In this document: positions 1-11,439 of the stretch, one piece after another
How the letters are laid out: each line of letters starts with the position of its first letter
How positions within the stretch are numbered: position 1 is the stretch's first letter
Position numbers and translations under genes: made by a program
Notes under the pieces: model-generated
Databases searched by the model: none
What the model saw: only the letters and a program-made list of their open reading frames with translations
Told to the model about the DNA's origin: nothing
Source: Taxillus chinensis
Lineage: Eukaryota; Streptophyta; Magnoliopsida; Santalales; Loranthaceae
Assembly (NCBI GenBank): GCA_023512835.1
Contig: CM042089.1
Span: forward strand, 15,199,965-15,263,964
Reading direction: 5' to 3'
Length of the DNA stretch: 64,000 bases

Positions 1-614
1 CATGTTACTCATGCCTCCACTTGAAGTTTTTCTTGCAAATTGGGACTATCTTGAATTAAACTTATATACTTAAAAGTAAAGAAGAAGAAAAAAGATTATG
101 GATTGTGGGGATGCATAACTCATCAAAGGAGAAAGGAGCATAAAATGCAACCTTTGTAAAATATTGTAATACATCCATACTATTATCAATTATATGAAAA
201 AAAATGATTAGCAAAATCAGTAGATTATGAAAAAAAAAGATAACAATTCATTTATCTTATATCTCATTTAGTTCCTTATGCGTATCACCAATTTGTTTAT
301 CTTTAAGTTTTGGTATGATACATGGCATGAGTGTAAAGAAATTATAATATTAATTTTTAAGCATGCTTTTTCAAGTTGATTGATTGAGGACTACATATTT
401 GTGTAACTTGATTAAGTGCTATGAATGAAGGTTTAAATTAAAAAGGTTTGGAAGTTGAATAATTTTAGTGCACACACTCACATCCATACTAGAACTTGAT
501 TCATTATACTTGATTTGTTCTCTTTATATATTTAAATTTGCATAGATGATCTTTGTTTGATGCTTAATCATTGTTTTTGTTCGAGGACGACCAAAGTTCA
601 AGTGTGGAGGAATT
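1..614 (+). mobile_element. 3' tail and polypurine tract of a Tat-type Gypsy element
   Basis: No coding frame survives here. From about 565 the text runs GTTTTTGTTCGAGGACGA and then a purine-rich run at 602-614 (GTGTGGAGGAATT) directly before a TG. This is the arrangement seen just upstream of the 3' LTR in plant Tat/Retand-type Ty3/Gypsy elements (recalled, not searched). The rest is AT-rich and would be the 3' untranslated tail; the body of the element would lie left of the window. Confidence 0.45.
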
Positions 615-1154
615 TGATAAATGCAAAATTTGTCATTAAATTTGCATTTAATTTATGGACTTTAATTTAATATTTTATTAAATTAATGCATTTTTATAAT
701 AGTTTTCCTCAATTTTAATTATTTACTATTTTATTCACTTTTATAGATTTAATATTAATTTTGGTGGATTTTAATGTTAAATTGATTATTTCAATTTTAA
801 TATTATTTCTTTGGGCTTAATTGGTAATTTTACTAAGTGATATTTTGGTTAATTAAATTATGAGTGTTAATTAATTGTTAATATTAATTTTGGTGGCTTA
901 ATTTTATTGAATAGTTTTGTATTTTGTGAAAAAAGGAAAGAATTGGTGTGGGCATTGCATGTGGAGAGAAAGAAAGAAATGGGACCGATTGTTTTGTTTC
1001 TTTTAAGAGAAAGATTGCATGGATTACATAAGAATTGCTTTTATTGCATGGTATTTGGTTGGGACTTTAGTCAATGACAGTGGGAGGCTATTATAAATTT
1101 GACCATGACGGCTTAAGGCTTATTTGGTTTCCATATATTTGTATAGAAGCCTTG

Positions 1155-1212
1155 TGTGTGTGTGTGTGCCTGCGCGCGTGCGCGTGAGCGTGCGTGTGTG
1201 TGTGTGTGTGCC
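1155..1212. repeat. GT-rich imperfect microsatellite
   Basis: Two (GT)n runs flank an interrupted GC/GT block (GCGCGCGTGCGCGTGAGCGTGCG). Alternating purine-pyrimidine DNA of this kind is prone to Z-form and slippage. The short open frames over it are fortuitous. Confidence 0.85.
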
Positions 1213-1605
1213 TCCATTGCGCCTAGTCATCCCATGCGAACCAGCTCTTCCACTCGGGCGTCATCTCCGTACCCTTCGGCGCAACACTGCGGGATTGCTC
1301 ATATATTCTATGAATTAATTTTCTATATTTGATTTAACTTCGAACTTCAATTGTTATTTTGAATCTTGGTTCTTCATCTTATTAATTTATCTATGTGCTA
1401 TGGTTTGCAATTCATTCCTCCATTTGTTTTAAATTCTTTGCAATTAATTTGCGGTTGTAGTTAATTGTGGATTGTTTAAAGCATATTGATTTTTAATTGT
1501 GATTAATTCACGGTTGCGGTTAATTAGTTTGAGATGTGAAGATTATTATTTGTAGTGTTCGATTTGGTCTTCCGAATGCAAAACATAATCGTTCCTAGAA
1601 TTGAT

Positions 1606-1770
1606 ACAACCAAAAAATGTTTTCTAACCCAAAAAACCAAAAAAAGGAAAGTAAAAAAAACAAAACAAAAAAAAAAAAAGAAGAAGAAAAAACAAAAAAC
1701 AAAAAACCTGTTTCCATTTTTTGGACTCATTCCAAAATGAAACCAAAAAACCCAAAAAAAACCCCTACTT
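1606..1770. repeat. A-rich (AAAAC)n-like low-complexity block
   Basis: Runs of A broken by single C or G make up most of this stretch inside the presumed Tat-type LTR. A very similar texture recurs at about 57400-57830. The 61-codon and 88-codon open frames across it are low-complexity artefacts. Confidence 0.7.
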
Positions 1771-2225
1771 CCCTTCACCCAAGAGTCCAAGTTTGATTTC
1801 TAGTGCGAATTCATAATTTAATTATAATCATGGAGTCTTGGTTTAATTGAGTTATGGGGCCTTAAATATATTATTATATTTTTAGAAGATGATGATAAGT
1901 AATAATTGAAGTAAGAGGTTAAATCAATTGCATCCTTAGTTAATTAATTTTCTTTACATATTTAATTTAATTTTAATTTTACACAAAATCCCTTCAATTC
2001 TCTAACTTAGCTTTTCTTTATTTTTCTTGAAGAATAAGTTAAATTAAATTTTATAAGTCTTCCGGTTAATGAACGACCTATGTTAGCCCTATGCTATATT
2101 TAGTTTAAATTTTATTTGAAGTGCGTGTGCAACAAACGCTCTATTTCAAGGACATCAAAAAATTTATAAAGGATTTATAGGTTTCTGGAATTAATGGGGC
2201 ATTCTACTTTGAATGTAGAACAATT

Positions 2226-2720
2226 TTTCCATTTTTCCCTTGAGGACAAAAGAAGTTTCGAAGGGCGGGGGAATGATAAAGACCTTGTGCTAACACTCGT
2301 GCCAGCCTGTACGAATCAATTGCTCATGTCACCTATGACATGCCTGTGACTTGCGCCACACACACGTATTGTGTTATGTAAGACATCTTCTACCACTAGA
2401 CTCTTCATATATTTACTTTCCTTATTGAATTAAAAGTCTTTCTTTTATTTAATTCGTATTAGGATATTTTGGTATTTTATTTTAGTTTCCTAATTGTATT
2501 AAGTTTTTAATTTCTAGATATTCGTTTTCCTATAAATAGGTCTTATATTCGGACATAATAAATCATTTAATAGTATTTTTATCAATTATGAACTCTCAAT
2601 TAGAGGTTTATACTTATTTTTGGCTTTTCTAGTTAAATACTTGAATTGCTTGGGTTAGAGTTTGAGTATTCGGTTATCCTTCTTTAGATTGTTGTTGGAT
2701 CCTAATCAAGGTCCTCAACA
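2226..2720 (+). mobile_element. Second Gypsy 3' end: polypurine tract plus LTR fragment
   Basis: TTGAGGACAAAAGAAGTTTC is followed by the purine run AAGGGCGGGGGAA (2261-2273) and then TGATAAAGACC, a classic polypurine tract/3' LTR junction of Ty3/Gypsy elements. A TATA box (TATAAATAGG) lies at 2531-2540. The LTR is ended provisionally at CCTCAACA (2720). No coding region remains on its left, because the Tat-type LTR abuts it. Confidence 0.5.
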
Positions 2721-3344
2721 CTATCATGTATGGATATGTTACTAGGAATGCTCTTAGTAAATATATTATTGTTTTGTCTATATATATGTTTATAGACCTT
2801 TGCGATAGGAAGAAATTCTTCTCTTAGTACCATTTTCAGGTATATATAGTTCTCAAAGGTAACCAAACACTCCGTTGCTTATGTTTCAAACGGCGTAACT
2901 CTTAAACTATCTCAAAGGAGTCCCCGTTAATGGCTTAAGAGTGAAGCAATGCATCAACCTTTCAAATCATGAGGAGTTGTTGTTCACTTTGTTTTTATTA
3001 GGGAAAAAAACCTATATTCACTTAAGGTTTTGAGTAGTGGGTGCCTGGGTGGTAGGCAAGCTGTTATTTTTAATTTACTTATTTTTATATGGTTTATATA
3101 TAAATAAATAAAGATCTCATAATCAATATGAATTGATAGTTTACGACGTAGGGACTTGATCACTATGCTAACTATTAATTATGTATTTTAGCTTTATAAT
3201 GATTTTAATTAACAAACCTTTTTAGTAAATATGTACGAATGGCTGAGGTATTAAAGGACATGCATCGACGTTCGGTTTTAATTAAAGATAAGCATAAATC
3301 TTACAATTTAAGGACATGCATCAAAGTTTGGTTTAAGCTTGCTG
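2721..3344. other. AT-rich sequence, nothing recognised
   Basis: No coding frame, terminal repeat or conserved motif is seen. A small AT microsatellite-like patch lies near 3096-3110. Confidence 0.5.
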
Positions 3345-3681
3345 GTCAATGGGCTTAAAGCAAGTAGGACCAGTTAAATTTAAGTCCATTTAAAATATGA
3401 GCCCAAATGGGTTGGTTCATTTAAGCCCATCCCATTTAATTGAGCTCATTAAGACGCAAGTTGGCCCACGGGTTGCTTTATTAGATTTAATTCATGAAAT
3501 ATTTTACTATATCAAAAGCGTTTTGCCCATTATCACTCTCTCCCTCGAATTGTGATGGCTGGCTTTAAACTTTTTTAAAAAATATGGATCAACCCATAGG
3601 CCCATGTAAGTCAGGTTTAGCCAATCCGTTTTCAATCCATTTGAAACACAAACCTTTGAATTTGCCATTTTACACCCCTAG
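3345..3681 (+). mobile_element. Truncated hAT-type MITE
   Basis: The right end reads CCATTTTACACCCCTAG (3665-3681), the terminus expected for hAT elements beginning TAGGGGTGTAAAATGG. A complete element with the same terminus lies at 30137-30591. The interior has the GCCCA/TGGGC-rich phrases typical of these MITEs. The matching left terminus is not found, so the element is truncated or decayed. Confidence 0.5.
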
Positions 3682-3689
3682 TTGAAGAT

Positions 3690-4333
3690 GGTGTTTTTGG
3701 TTTTTCGTTTTCAAAAATTATTTTTAGAATTTGTATTTGGAAACTATTTTTTAGTAAATCGATTACAATATTTTTGTTTGGCAAATGTTTTTTGGAATTG
3801 AAAACAGTAGGAGGGGGTTGCGTCGGCAGCGGAAGTGGGGGCCTACTGCCGTTGCCAAAAAAATATTTGGTAATATTTTTGGTAAATCGCAGAGGGGGTT
3901 GCATCGCCGCAAGGGATGGGAGGGGGGGGGGGGAGGCTAGGATCATGTCGCGTTGGAAGTGGGGTGGTCGCGTCGCCGGGGGAAGGGGGATCGCTTTGCA
4001 GAGGGTGGGAGGTCGCGTTGCGTCAGCAGCGGGGCGCCGCAATAGGGGGGTCGTGTCGCCGGGGGATTGCTTGGGGAGGGTCGCACTGCAGGGGGCGAGA
4101 GCTCAAGTCGTAACCATGGGGGTGTAGGTAGCAGGCGAGGGTGTCAGAATACGACTAAAGACAGTTTTGAAAAAAACGAAAACATAAAAAACGTGTTTTC
4201 ATTTTTTGGCATTTGAGAACACATTGTTTTTAAAAACTAAAATAGGAAACATTTACCAAACAAGAAAAAGCATGTGTTTTCTGTCCTCAAAAATAGAAAA
4301 CTTTTTTTAATGCAGATACCAAACGCGCTCTTA
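3690..4333. mobile_element. Decayed MITE-like repeat with a G-rich core
   Basis: AT-rich arms flank a strongly G-rich core (3800-4135), and the right edge ends in GATACCAAACGCGCTCTTA, a common terminus of plant non-autonomous DNA elements. Open frames of 65 to 136 codons on both strands of the core reflect base composition, not a gene. The left terminus is not resolved. The element resembles 28811-29597 in plan (AT arms, G-rich core) but not clearly in sequence. Confidence 0.35.
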
Positions 4334-4621
4334 GTATCAAACTTTTTCGATTTAATAATGAGCATCAACTTGCGCTTAGAATTTAATACCCATTTTCACT
4401 AGTTTCCCTCACCTCTCCCCTTAACGATTTAGAATTCACTTGTTAAGCCTAATTTGCAGTCTTCCAAAGTTGATGAACTTTGAATGTAAGACCTTTCCTC
4501 AAATTATTGAGTTCATTGGCCTTAAGTTTAACTCCAAAAACTTTACCCTTCATTTAATTGTTTCCTAATAGTATGCTCTCTTTTTTTTCTTTTTCTTTTT
4601 CTTTTTTCCATTATCTCTTTT
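4334..4621. other. Spacer with a polypyrimidine tract
   Basis: No gene is seen. A long C/T run (about 4577-4621) ends in CTTTT (4617-4621), which is the left copy of the target-site duplication of the Copia element that follows. Confidence 0.6.
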
Positions 4622-5178
4622 TGATGGTCCTTTGGAGCCTAGAGGGGGGTGAATAGGCTCTTATCGAAACTCTTTTCTCTCTCTTAAGACACAAACACTT
4701 ATCTAGTTAAGTGATAGAATCACTGCGGAAGATAACCAGATAGTGGAAGTATTTTGTTTTATTATCTCAAGATAAATACAACAAAATAGAAGCAAGGCTC
4801 TCTTACACTCTGTTTACAAATGAACTCACACACTAGCCAAATTCTATCTCCAAAAATGCTTGTGCATACACAGGGTTAATCTTTGCTTGCAAATGCACAT
4901 ACGCGCTCATTCACACAAATGTACAAGTATGAATATTTATACAAAACATTCCTAAGAGACAACCTTGGAACTTGTAGTTCCGGAATGCGTTCAGCACTAA
5001 CTATCCCTCGGTAATCTCTCTGCCTTGACTGCTGCGGTTTGTGGAGCTCAAGATCTTGGGTTTAAAGAGTATAAGTGCGTTTGTGAGTTCCCAAATACAA
5101 TTAAGGTTGTGTCCACATATCTGGGTGATCCACGTGTAAGATTCTTCAGGTTCTCAACGAGTTTGTCTTACATCGGAC
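4622..5178 (-). repeat. Copia 3' LTR, distal part
   Basis: It matches 26611-27172 almost base for base, starting TGATGGTCC at the outer edge. On the minus strand it contains a TATAAATA box near 4936, matching the one at 26927-26934. It breaks off in the target-site duplication of the inserted Gypsy element: CATCGGAC at 5171-5178 against CATCGGGAC in the intact LTR, one G missing. Confidence 0.9.
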
Positions 5179-6377
5179 CGTCACGCCCCAATTCCAGGGA
5201 ACCCGGAACCGGGTACATGACTTCCCCTTGCCCGCACCCGAAAGGTCAAGGGGTTGGTGACTAGCACCAATAGAGACTACACCGCGGGTCTTTGTCTCAA
5301 ATATGCAACCCCGTACGATCATACATCAAGGGTAATCCTGTACTTTCCCATATATCATCATGCATACAAAGAGTCAAACAGTCATACAGACATCACATCA
5401 TACAGTATGCAAATACAAATGTCCACGGACCCATGTCTGGGATATCATATAAAATAATACAGAATAACTGTATCATACATCAGAGTAGTGGGCGTCCTCC
5501 TGGAAGAAAGTCCTCCACTAGTCTCGGGTCACACCTGAAAAGGGTAAACAACAAGTAGGGGTGAGCGACAAGCTTAGTAGGTGACCCTAACACTCCACAT
5601 CATGCAACACATATAAGTCTATACTATATGCTCAGGTGTACTCGTGCACCGTGTAGTATGCACAATCATCAGGACTCGCCTGCAACAAACATCAGGACAA
5701 CTTGTCCACGATCCTCCATGGGATCCCGGCTCAGGGCACTCAGCCCTAGCTCCACGAGCTCAACGGCTCAACTCAGGTCTTAGCCTGTCCATAGCGCAAT
5801 ATGCCCGGCCAGGGTCGCCACACAGGCCTGCCATCGGTGCATATGTCCGCCACGTCAACCACATAGCACCATCGGTGCATCACGGTGAGAACCCAAACAA
5901 GTCACGGAGTCCATGCCCCAATACCTCACATCAACATACTAACATTAGTATGGCATGTCATTCTCAACATTTCCTTTAGAATTGTAGCCGGTCTTCACAA
6001 GTAAATCCTCAACCCTTGATTTATGAAGGAAGTACTCATAGCAGACTATTTTCTTGAAATTAAAAGTCCCGGCATTGGGTTCCCATAGCATAAAAAAAAT
6101 AATCTGATTTTTGGGGATTTTTCCGAGATGTCTAACCCCACTTTCCAAAAAATTCACCACTACGAACTTTTGGGTTTTTCCGAGATTTTACACTAAATCC
6201 CAATTTTCACATTTTGAAATAGTGGGAATTAATTTTTCTAGTATTTTTCTTTGAATCCAAATGGGGGGTATTTCGTTATTTACATTGTAACTTAAGTATA
6301 ATACTTAAGTGTGGAGAGGCATAATGGTTTACAATGTAAATGTCCAGGTGCGATGCGGTTGCCTGTCGTCGGAACAC

Positions 6378-6606
6378 TTGTTTCACTCCTATGGATTTGA
6401 TGCTCCGGACCGATGCTACGGATCCTTGTTTCACTCCTACGGATTTGATGCTCCTGGACCGATGCTACGGATCACTATTTCACTCCTACGGATTTGATGC
6501 TCCTGGACCGATGCTACGGATCACCGTTTCATTGCTACGGACTTGATGCTCCTGGACCGATGCTACGGATCATTGTTTCATTGCTACGGACTTGATGCTC
6601 CGGACT
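6378..6606. repeat. 48-49-bp tandem array in the Tekay-like LTR
   Basis: About five head-to-tail units read TGTTTCACTCCTACGGATTT, then GATGCTCCGGACCGATGCTA, then CGGATCAC. Units vary mainly at CCGG/CCTGG and CCTA/TGCTA. The partner LTR has a matching array at 14160-14384. Confidence 0.9.
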
Positions 6607-7088
6607 CCGATCCGGACTAACTACTCCGGACTAACTCCTCCGGACTACTAAGTTGTTGACTCCATAGTCGCCGACTCCATAGCTGCGACTCCATAGTGCT
6701 TGACTGGTCCGTCGACTCTAAAACTGCCTTGTACTGTTCATCATCGTTTTTGGCTGTTCTTCGTCTGGAAGCAACCCAAGTGACCCCCAGACACTCATAA
6801 ACACATGTTTTACGCAATAAACTGCGATATTTACCTCAAAACGCGTCCTAAACGCCTCTAATTCGCACAATAACGAGAAATACACACAAATCATATATTC
6901 ATCTAGATCTAAATCTAGACTTCCATGGTTGACTTCGCAACCCTCATAAAATACACACTCATACATCCACAGATCACATATTCGGAGATAGGATCGAAAT
7001 AAGACAGTTAAGGACACCTACCTGGAAGATTATTTGCAATCCACGAGCTCCAATCGCCCCAAAATTGCCAAGAAAGCTCTACGCTCTT

Positions 7089-7089
7089 C

Positions 7090-7127
<38 letters not shown>
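7089..7127. repeat. (CT)n microsatellite
   Basis: About 18 CT units occur here, against about a dozen at the matching place in the partner LTR (14951-14976). The difference reflects slippage since insertion or in the reads. Confidence 0.9.
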
Positions 7128-7128
<1 letters not shown>

Positions 7129-7511
7129 CTCAAACATGCACGTACCAATAATTGGCAAGTAAAGATATAAGGCGGTTCTTAATTATATATATACCATTGC
7201 CAATAATTGGCCTCCCAACAATAATTGACCTCCCGAGATCACGAACTCCAAATTGAGTCAAATTATCGTCAAAACGCTCGAAATAACGAGCACAACACTG
7301 TTCGGATATTATCACACTCAAATGACTGCTCAAACGCAAAGTCAACCAATAAACCCCAAAAAGTCAACAATCGGGTCAAACGGGGCCCCGACTCGAAATC
7401 GGGCCCAAGTACGGTCAAAATGCTCACATCGACGGCTATACTACCGTCCAGGATAGTTACATTCCCATAGAATGACTATCTCTCAAAACTACCCAAATAC
7501 GAGTCTTTACA

Positions 7512-7540
7512 TCCTCCCCACCTTAGGACTTTTCGTCCTC
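7512..7540 (-). other. Polypurine tract of the Tekay-like element
   Basis: On the minus strand, CGAGGACGAAAAGTCCTAAG is followed by GTGGGGAGGA and then the LTR start TGTAAAGAC. This is the standard chromovirus plus-strand primer. A second, very similar motif occurs about 270 bp away (7785-7817). Confidence 0.85.
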
Positions 7541-7784
7541 GAAAATAAAACACAAGCCCAAAAGACATAGCAAAATCCAAGCTTAGGCACCGCACAACAA
7601 CAAGACACAAAAATATGATCATCAACATGATCACCAACCACACAGTGCAATGCAACTCACAACAAGCCAAAAAGGCTCACACGATGCCGGGATGCCAACC
7701 AATAACAAGCTAAACCACATCTCAAACAACATATGCAAAACAAATGCATAAAACATAACTCATACCTCAGGGAAGGTCCTCACA
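7541..7784 (-). other. Spacer between two polypurine-tract copies
   Basis: This non-coding stretch lies between the chromodomain stop and the LTR. Both edges carry a GAGGACGA...GGTGGGGAGGATGT motif (7512-7540 and 7785-7817), so the interval looks like a tandem duplication of the element's 3' end, or the remains of a recombination between two related elements. Confidence 0.5.
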
Positions 7785-9345
7785 TCCTCCCCACCTCGGG
7801 CTGATCGTCCTCGAACGGCTCCAGGATGAAGAACCCGCATCCGGCTCTCTTTTTCCCAAGTCTGCTCCTCCATGCCTCGGTGTCGCCATAACACCCGAAC
7901 TAGTGGGATTGTCTTGCCCCGCAAGACCTGGTCCCGCTTGTCCAAAATCCGTGCCGGCATCTCAACAACGGCACCATCGTCGCCCAAGTCTATCTCGCAA
8001 TAGTCCAACACATGAGAAGGATCCGGGTGATACCGTCGCAACCGAGACACATGAAACACATCATGTACTCGAGCCAACTCCGGTGGCAAAGCTAACCGAT
8101 AAGCCACTGCGCCCACGGTGGCAATAATCTCAAATGGCCCCACAAAATGAGGGAAAAGTTTAGATCCACGTCCAAACCTCCGATGCCCTCGACGCGGTGA
8201 AACCCGCAAAAATACACGGTCACCCACCTCAAACCGCAAAGGTCGACGCCTCGGTGCGTAGGACTTCGCTTACTCTGTCTTGTCGGCATCCGTGTCGAAT
8301 CGGTCGCACTATCTCCGTGGTTTCTCGAACCATATCGGGACCGAGAACTCTTGTCTCTCCGGTCCGTGCCCAACACAAGGGTGATCTACAAGGCCGCCCA
8401 TACAGCGCCTTATATGGAGCCATCCCAATCGTGGCCTGATAACCGTTCTTCGTAAGAGAACTCCACCAAAGGAAGGTGAGTCTCCCAACAACCTCCAAAA
8501 TCTAGGACACAGGCACGCAACATATCCTCGAGCGTCCGAATCGTCCGCTCCGATCGACCATCCGTCTGCGGGTGAAAGGTTATCCTGAGGTTCACCCTAA
8601 TACCCAAGGCTCGCCGCAACCGTCTCCAAAGCGAGATGTGAACCTCGCATCCCGATCAGATACAATAGACAATGGGACTCCATGCAACCGCACAATAACA
8701 TCAATATACCTCTGTCCCAAAGTCCTCACTGGGTCTGTCTCTCGAATCGGAATAAAATGTGCCGATTTGGTCAACCGGTCGACAACTACCCATATCGTGT
8801 TGTGTCCCCCTGGAACGAGGAAGTCCAGTGACAAAATCCATGGTCACGTGGTCCCATTTCCACTCGGCACCGGCAATGACCGCAACTCACCAGGTGATCT
8901 CAGGTGCTCTGCGCTTGACCTGGCTGATAGGTCAAACACCTCCCCACAAAATCAGCAACGCCTTCTTCAGGCCTGGCCACCAATATCGCCTCCTCACGGC
9001 ATGGTACATCTTGGTCCCACCAGGATGTACAGCTAACCTCGACTGGTGAAATTCCCGAAGAACCTCCTCCTGAAGAGAAGTGGGAACTATCAATCTACCC
9101 CTATACCGCAGCACGTGCTCTGCATCCTCAGTCCAGTCAGAAGATGTCTGCCCAGTCTGAACCCTGTCCCTGATGACCTCACAATCAATGTCCCCCAGCT
9201 GATCCTCTATGATCCTGCGCTGCAATTCAGGGACTGCAACAACAACACTGAGGGTCCCTCGTCCCCCACTGGTCACCATCTGCAACCTCATCGCTGCCAA
9301 CTGTCCCATCATCTCCCATTCTTTAATGGCACAATGGGCCACCAC
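7760..9345 (-). pseudogene. Tekay-like integrase and chromodomain (broken)
   Basis: On the minus strand the HHCC zinc-binding region (HPGGTKMYHAVRRRYWWPG, about 9000) is followed by the integrase core: [12 protein letters not shown] (first Asp), [12 protein letters not shown] (second Asp) and FHPQTDGRSERTI (catalytic Glu). At 8239-7760 come a GPY/F-like module (FVGPFEI) and a chromodomain (ILDKRDQVLRG, then VRVLWRHRG and EQTWE). The chromodomain directs integration to marked chromatin in this clade. The frame changes several times, at about 8932, 8590 and 8240, so no functional protein is possible as written. Confidence 0.85.
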
Positions 9346-9439
9346 GGCCTGCTCTTCCTACTCAGAGCATCTGCCACCACATTACCCTTCCCAGGGGTGT
9401 ACATCATATCAAACTGAAACTATTGCAGGTACTCCACCC

Positions 9440-11260
9440 ACCGTCTCTGCCTAAGGTTCAAGTCTCGCTGAGAGAAGATATACTGCAAGCTCTTGTGGTC
9501 CGTATACACCACAAATTTCTCCCCAAGGAGATAATGCTGCCAGCTCTTTAAAGCAAAGATCACTGCAGCCAACTAAATATCATGCGTGGGATAGTTCTGC
9601 TCATGTGGTCTCAATCGCCTAGATCCATAAGCAATCACCTGCCGAGTCCGCATCAACACACAACCAAGTCCCACCCTGGAAGCATCACAATACACCTCAA
9701 AAGGCACACCCTCCTGTGGGAGAATCAAGATAGGTCTTGAGGTCAATCGTGCCTTCAACTCCATGAAAGCACTCTCACACGCATCGGACCAAATGAAAGG
9801 AACTCCCTTCCTAGTCAAGTGTGTCATAGGAGCCGCCAACCAGGAAAAATCCTCCACGAACCTCCGATAATAGCCTGCCAAACCAAGGAAGCTACGAATC
9901 TCAAACACATTCGTGGGCCTCTTCCACGACATGATCGCCTCAATCTTCTCGGGGTCCACCGTGATATCCTCCGAAGACACCACATGCCCCAAGAAGTGCA
10001 CTGTTGCAACCTGAAGTCACATTTCGTGAACTTCGCGTACAACCGATGCTCCCGCAAGGTCTGCAACACAACCTTGCAAATGCTCCTCATGCTCCCTCTT
10101 GGTCGCCGAATAGACCAAGATATCGTCGATGAACACCACAACGAACATATCTAAATATGGAGTAAACACCTGGTTCATCAATCCCATAAACACTTCTTTG
10201 GAGCATTCGTGAGCCCAAACGGCATCACAAGCCACTCATAATGCCCATAGCGACAACCGAATGCGGTCTTTGGGATATCTGCCTCCCTAACCCTCAACCG
10301 ATGGTATCCGGATCTTAAGTCTATCTTGGAAAACCATCTCGCACCTCGAAACCGATCGAACAGGTCATCAATCCTCGCCAATGGATACCTGTTCTTCACG
10401 ATCCCTGGTTCGGCTTCCGATAGTCTATACACGACCGAAGTGAACCATCCGCCTTCTTGGCGAACAACACCTGGAGCGTCCACGGTGAGCTACTCCGCCT
10501 GATAAAGCCTCGTGCCAATAGATCATCTGTCTGTCTCTTGAGCTCTCTAAGCTCCGTCGGTGCCATCCTGTAGGCCGCTAACCTGATTGGTGTTGTCCCT
10601 GGCAACAACTCGATTGAAAACTCCACCTCCCTCACGGGTAGCAAGGCGACCAAGTCCTCGGGAAACACATCCAGGAACCGATCTACAATGGGTGGCAAAA
10701 CAGCCTTCCCCTCTCTCCTCCTGTCAACCAACGTCAAGCTGGCTAACCGGTGGGTCACATCACCCCACCCATGCCTCAAAGGTCCCAACTTGCATGCCTC
10801 CTCGGTCCACTCACCCACAAAGACACCCCGCGTGCCCTCTGGTGTGACGAACGTCACACGCCGTCGAAAACAATCAATCTTGGCCTCCACGGAGACCAAC
10901 CAATCCATACCCAGGATAACATCAAAATCATCTAACTCCATGATATACAAATCACACAACAGGTTAACACCCCCCAAGTGTTACCCGACAAGCACGACAG
11001 ATACTCTCAAGTATCACGATTCCACCCAAAGGTGAAGTAACCATCGAGACCGACTCACTGTCTCCTGGTCTAACTCCAAGCCAACCACCGTAGCATACGA
11101 AATAAAAGAATGGGTAGCACCAAGTATCAATCAAAATGAACAGATAGTATGAGAAATGATAATGGTACCTCTCACCACCGAAGGTCCTGCTCTGCCTCGT
11201 CCACTGGTGGAACCTCTGTCTCTCTCCTGGTAAGGGCAAAAGTCCTCCCTCGTGGTCCAC
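9440..11260 (-). pseudogene. Tekay-like protease, reverse transcriptase and RNase H (broken)
   Basis: The protease motif is split: Asp-Thr, an extra T, then GATHSFIS in the next frame (about 11105-11130). RT follows, with [29 protein letters not shown] near 10210 and FIDDILVYS near 10140 in place of the usual YxDD, giving an Asp-Asp pair intact in sequence but not in frame. RNase H starts at 10001 ([28 protein letters not shown]) and meets an in-frame TAG at about 9573, before LKSWQHYLLGEKF. The insertion in the protease (CTGG read as CTTGG) is of the CAG/CTG type seen throughout this element. Confidence 0.87.
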
Positions 11261-11439
11261 TTGCCACTAGCCTGGCCCATTGGGGCCTTGCCCCGCCGAT
11301 CAACATGACCCTGTGCCTCCCAGGCGAGGCCGCTTGTACCGCAGTCGCGTCTGCGTGCTCTGTGCCGGCAGCACCGACCTCCGAGACGGAGCCCCACTCC
11401 TCTATCCGTGATCTCTCGGACAAGGGCCTACACCCTGGT

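Larger units (their letters stand above)
615..2134 (+). mobile_element. Tat-type Gypsy 3' LTR (right end uncertain)
   Basis: The LTR starts with TGATAAATGCAAAATTTG immediately after the polypurine tract. It is very AT-rich, has a TATA-like TTATAAATTT near 1091 and is interrupted by a GT repeat and an A-rich block. The end is placed at GTGCGTGTGCAACA near 2134 because Tat-type LTRs often finish with such a segment. No second LTR or target duplication is visible, so the right boundary is a guess. Confidence 0.35.
5179..7511 (-). repeat. Tekay-like 3' LTR
   Basis: This 2333-bp LTR pairs with 12987-15359. On the minus strand it opens TGTAAAGACTCG and closes GGGGCGTGAC(G). It holds a 48-49-bp tandem array (6378-6606), CCGGACTAACT repeats (6608-6650) and a CT microsatellite (7089-7127). 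Most of the many differences from its partner lie at CAG/CTG trinucleotides. Confidence 0.9.

Noticed and set aside
3774..4127. 117-codon and opposite 136-codon frames in G-rich DNA
   Set aside because: Frames open on both strands by base composition; no domain, poly-G interrupted.
5025..5264. 79-codon frame, repeated identically as a 61-codon frame at 27018
   Set aside because: The identity is explained by the two LTRs of one Copia element; the frame has no domain and ends at the nested insertion.
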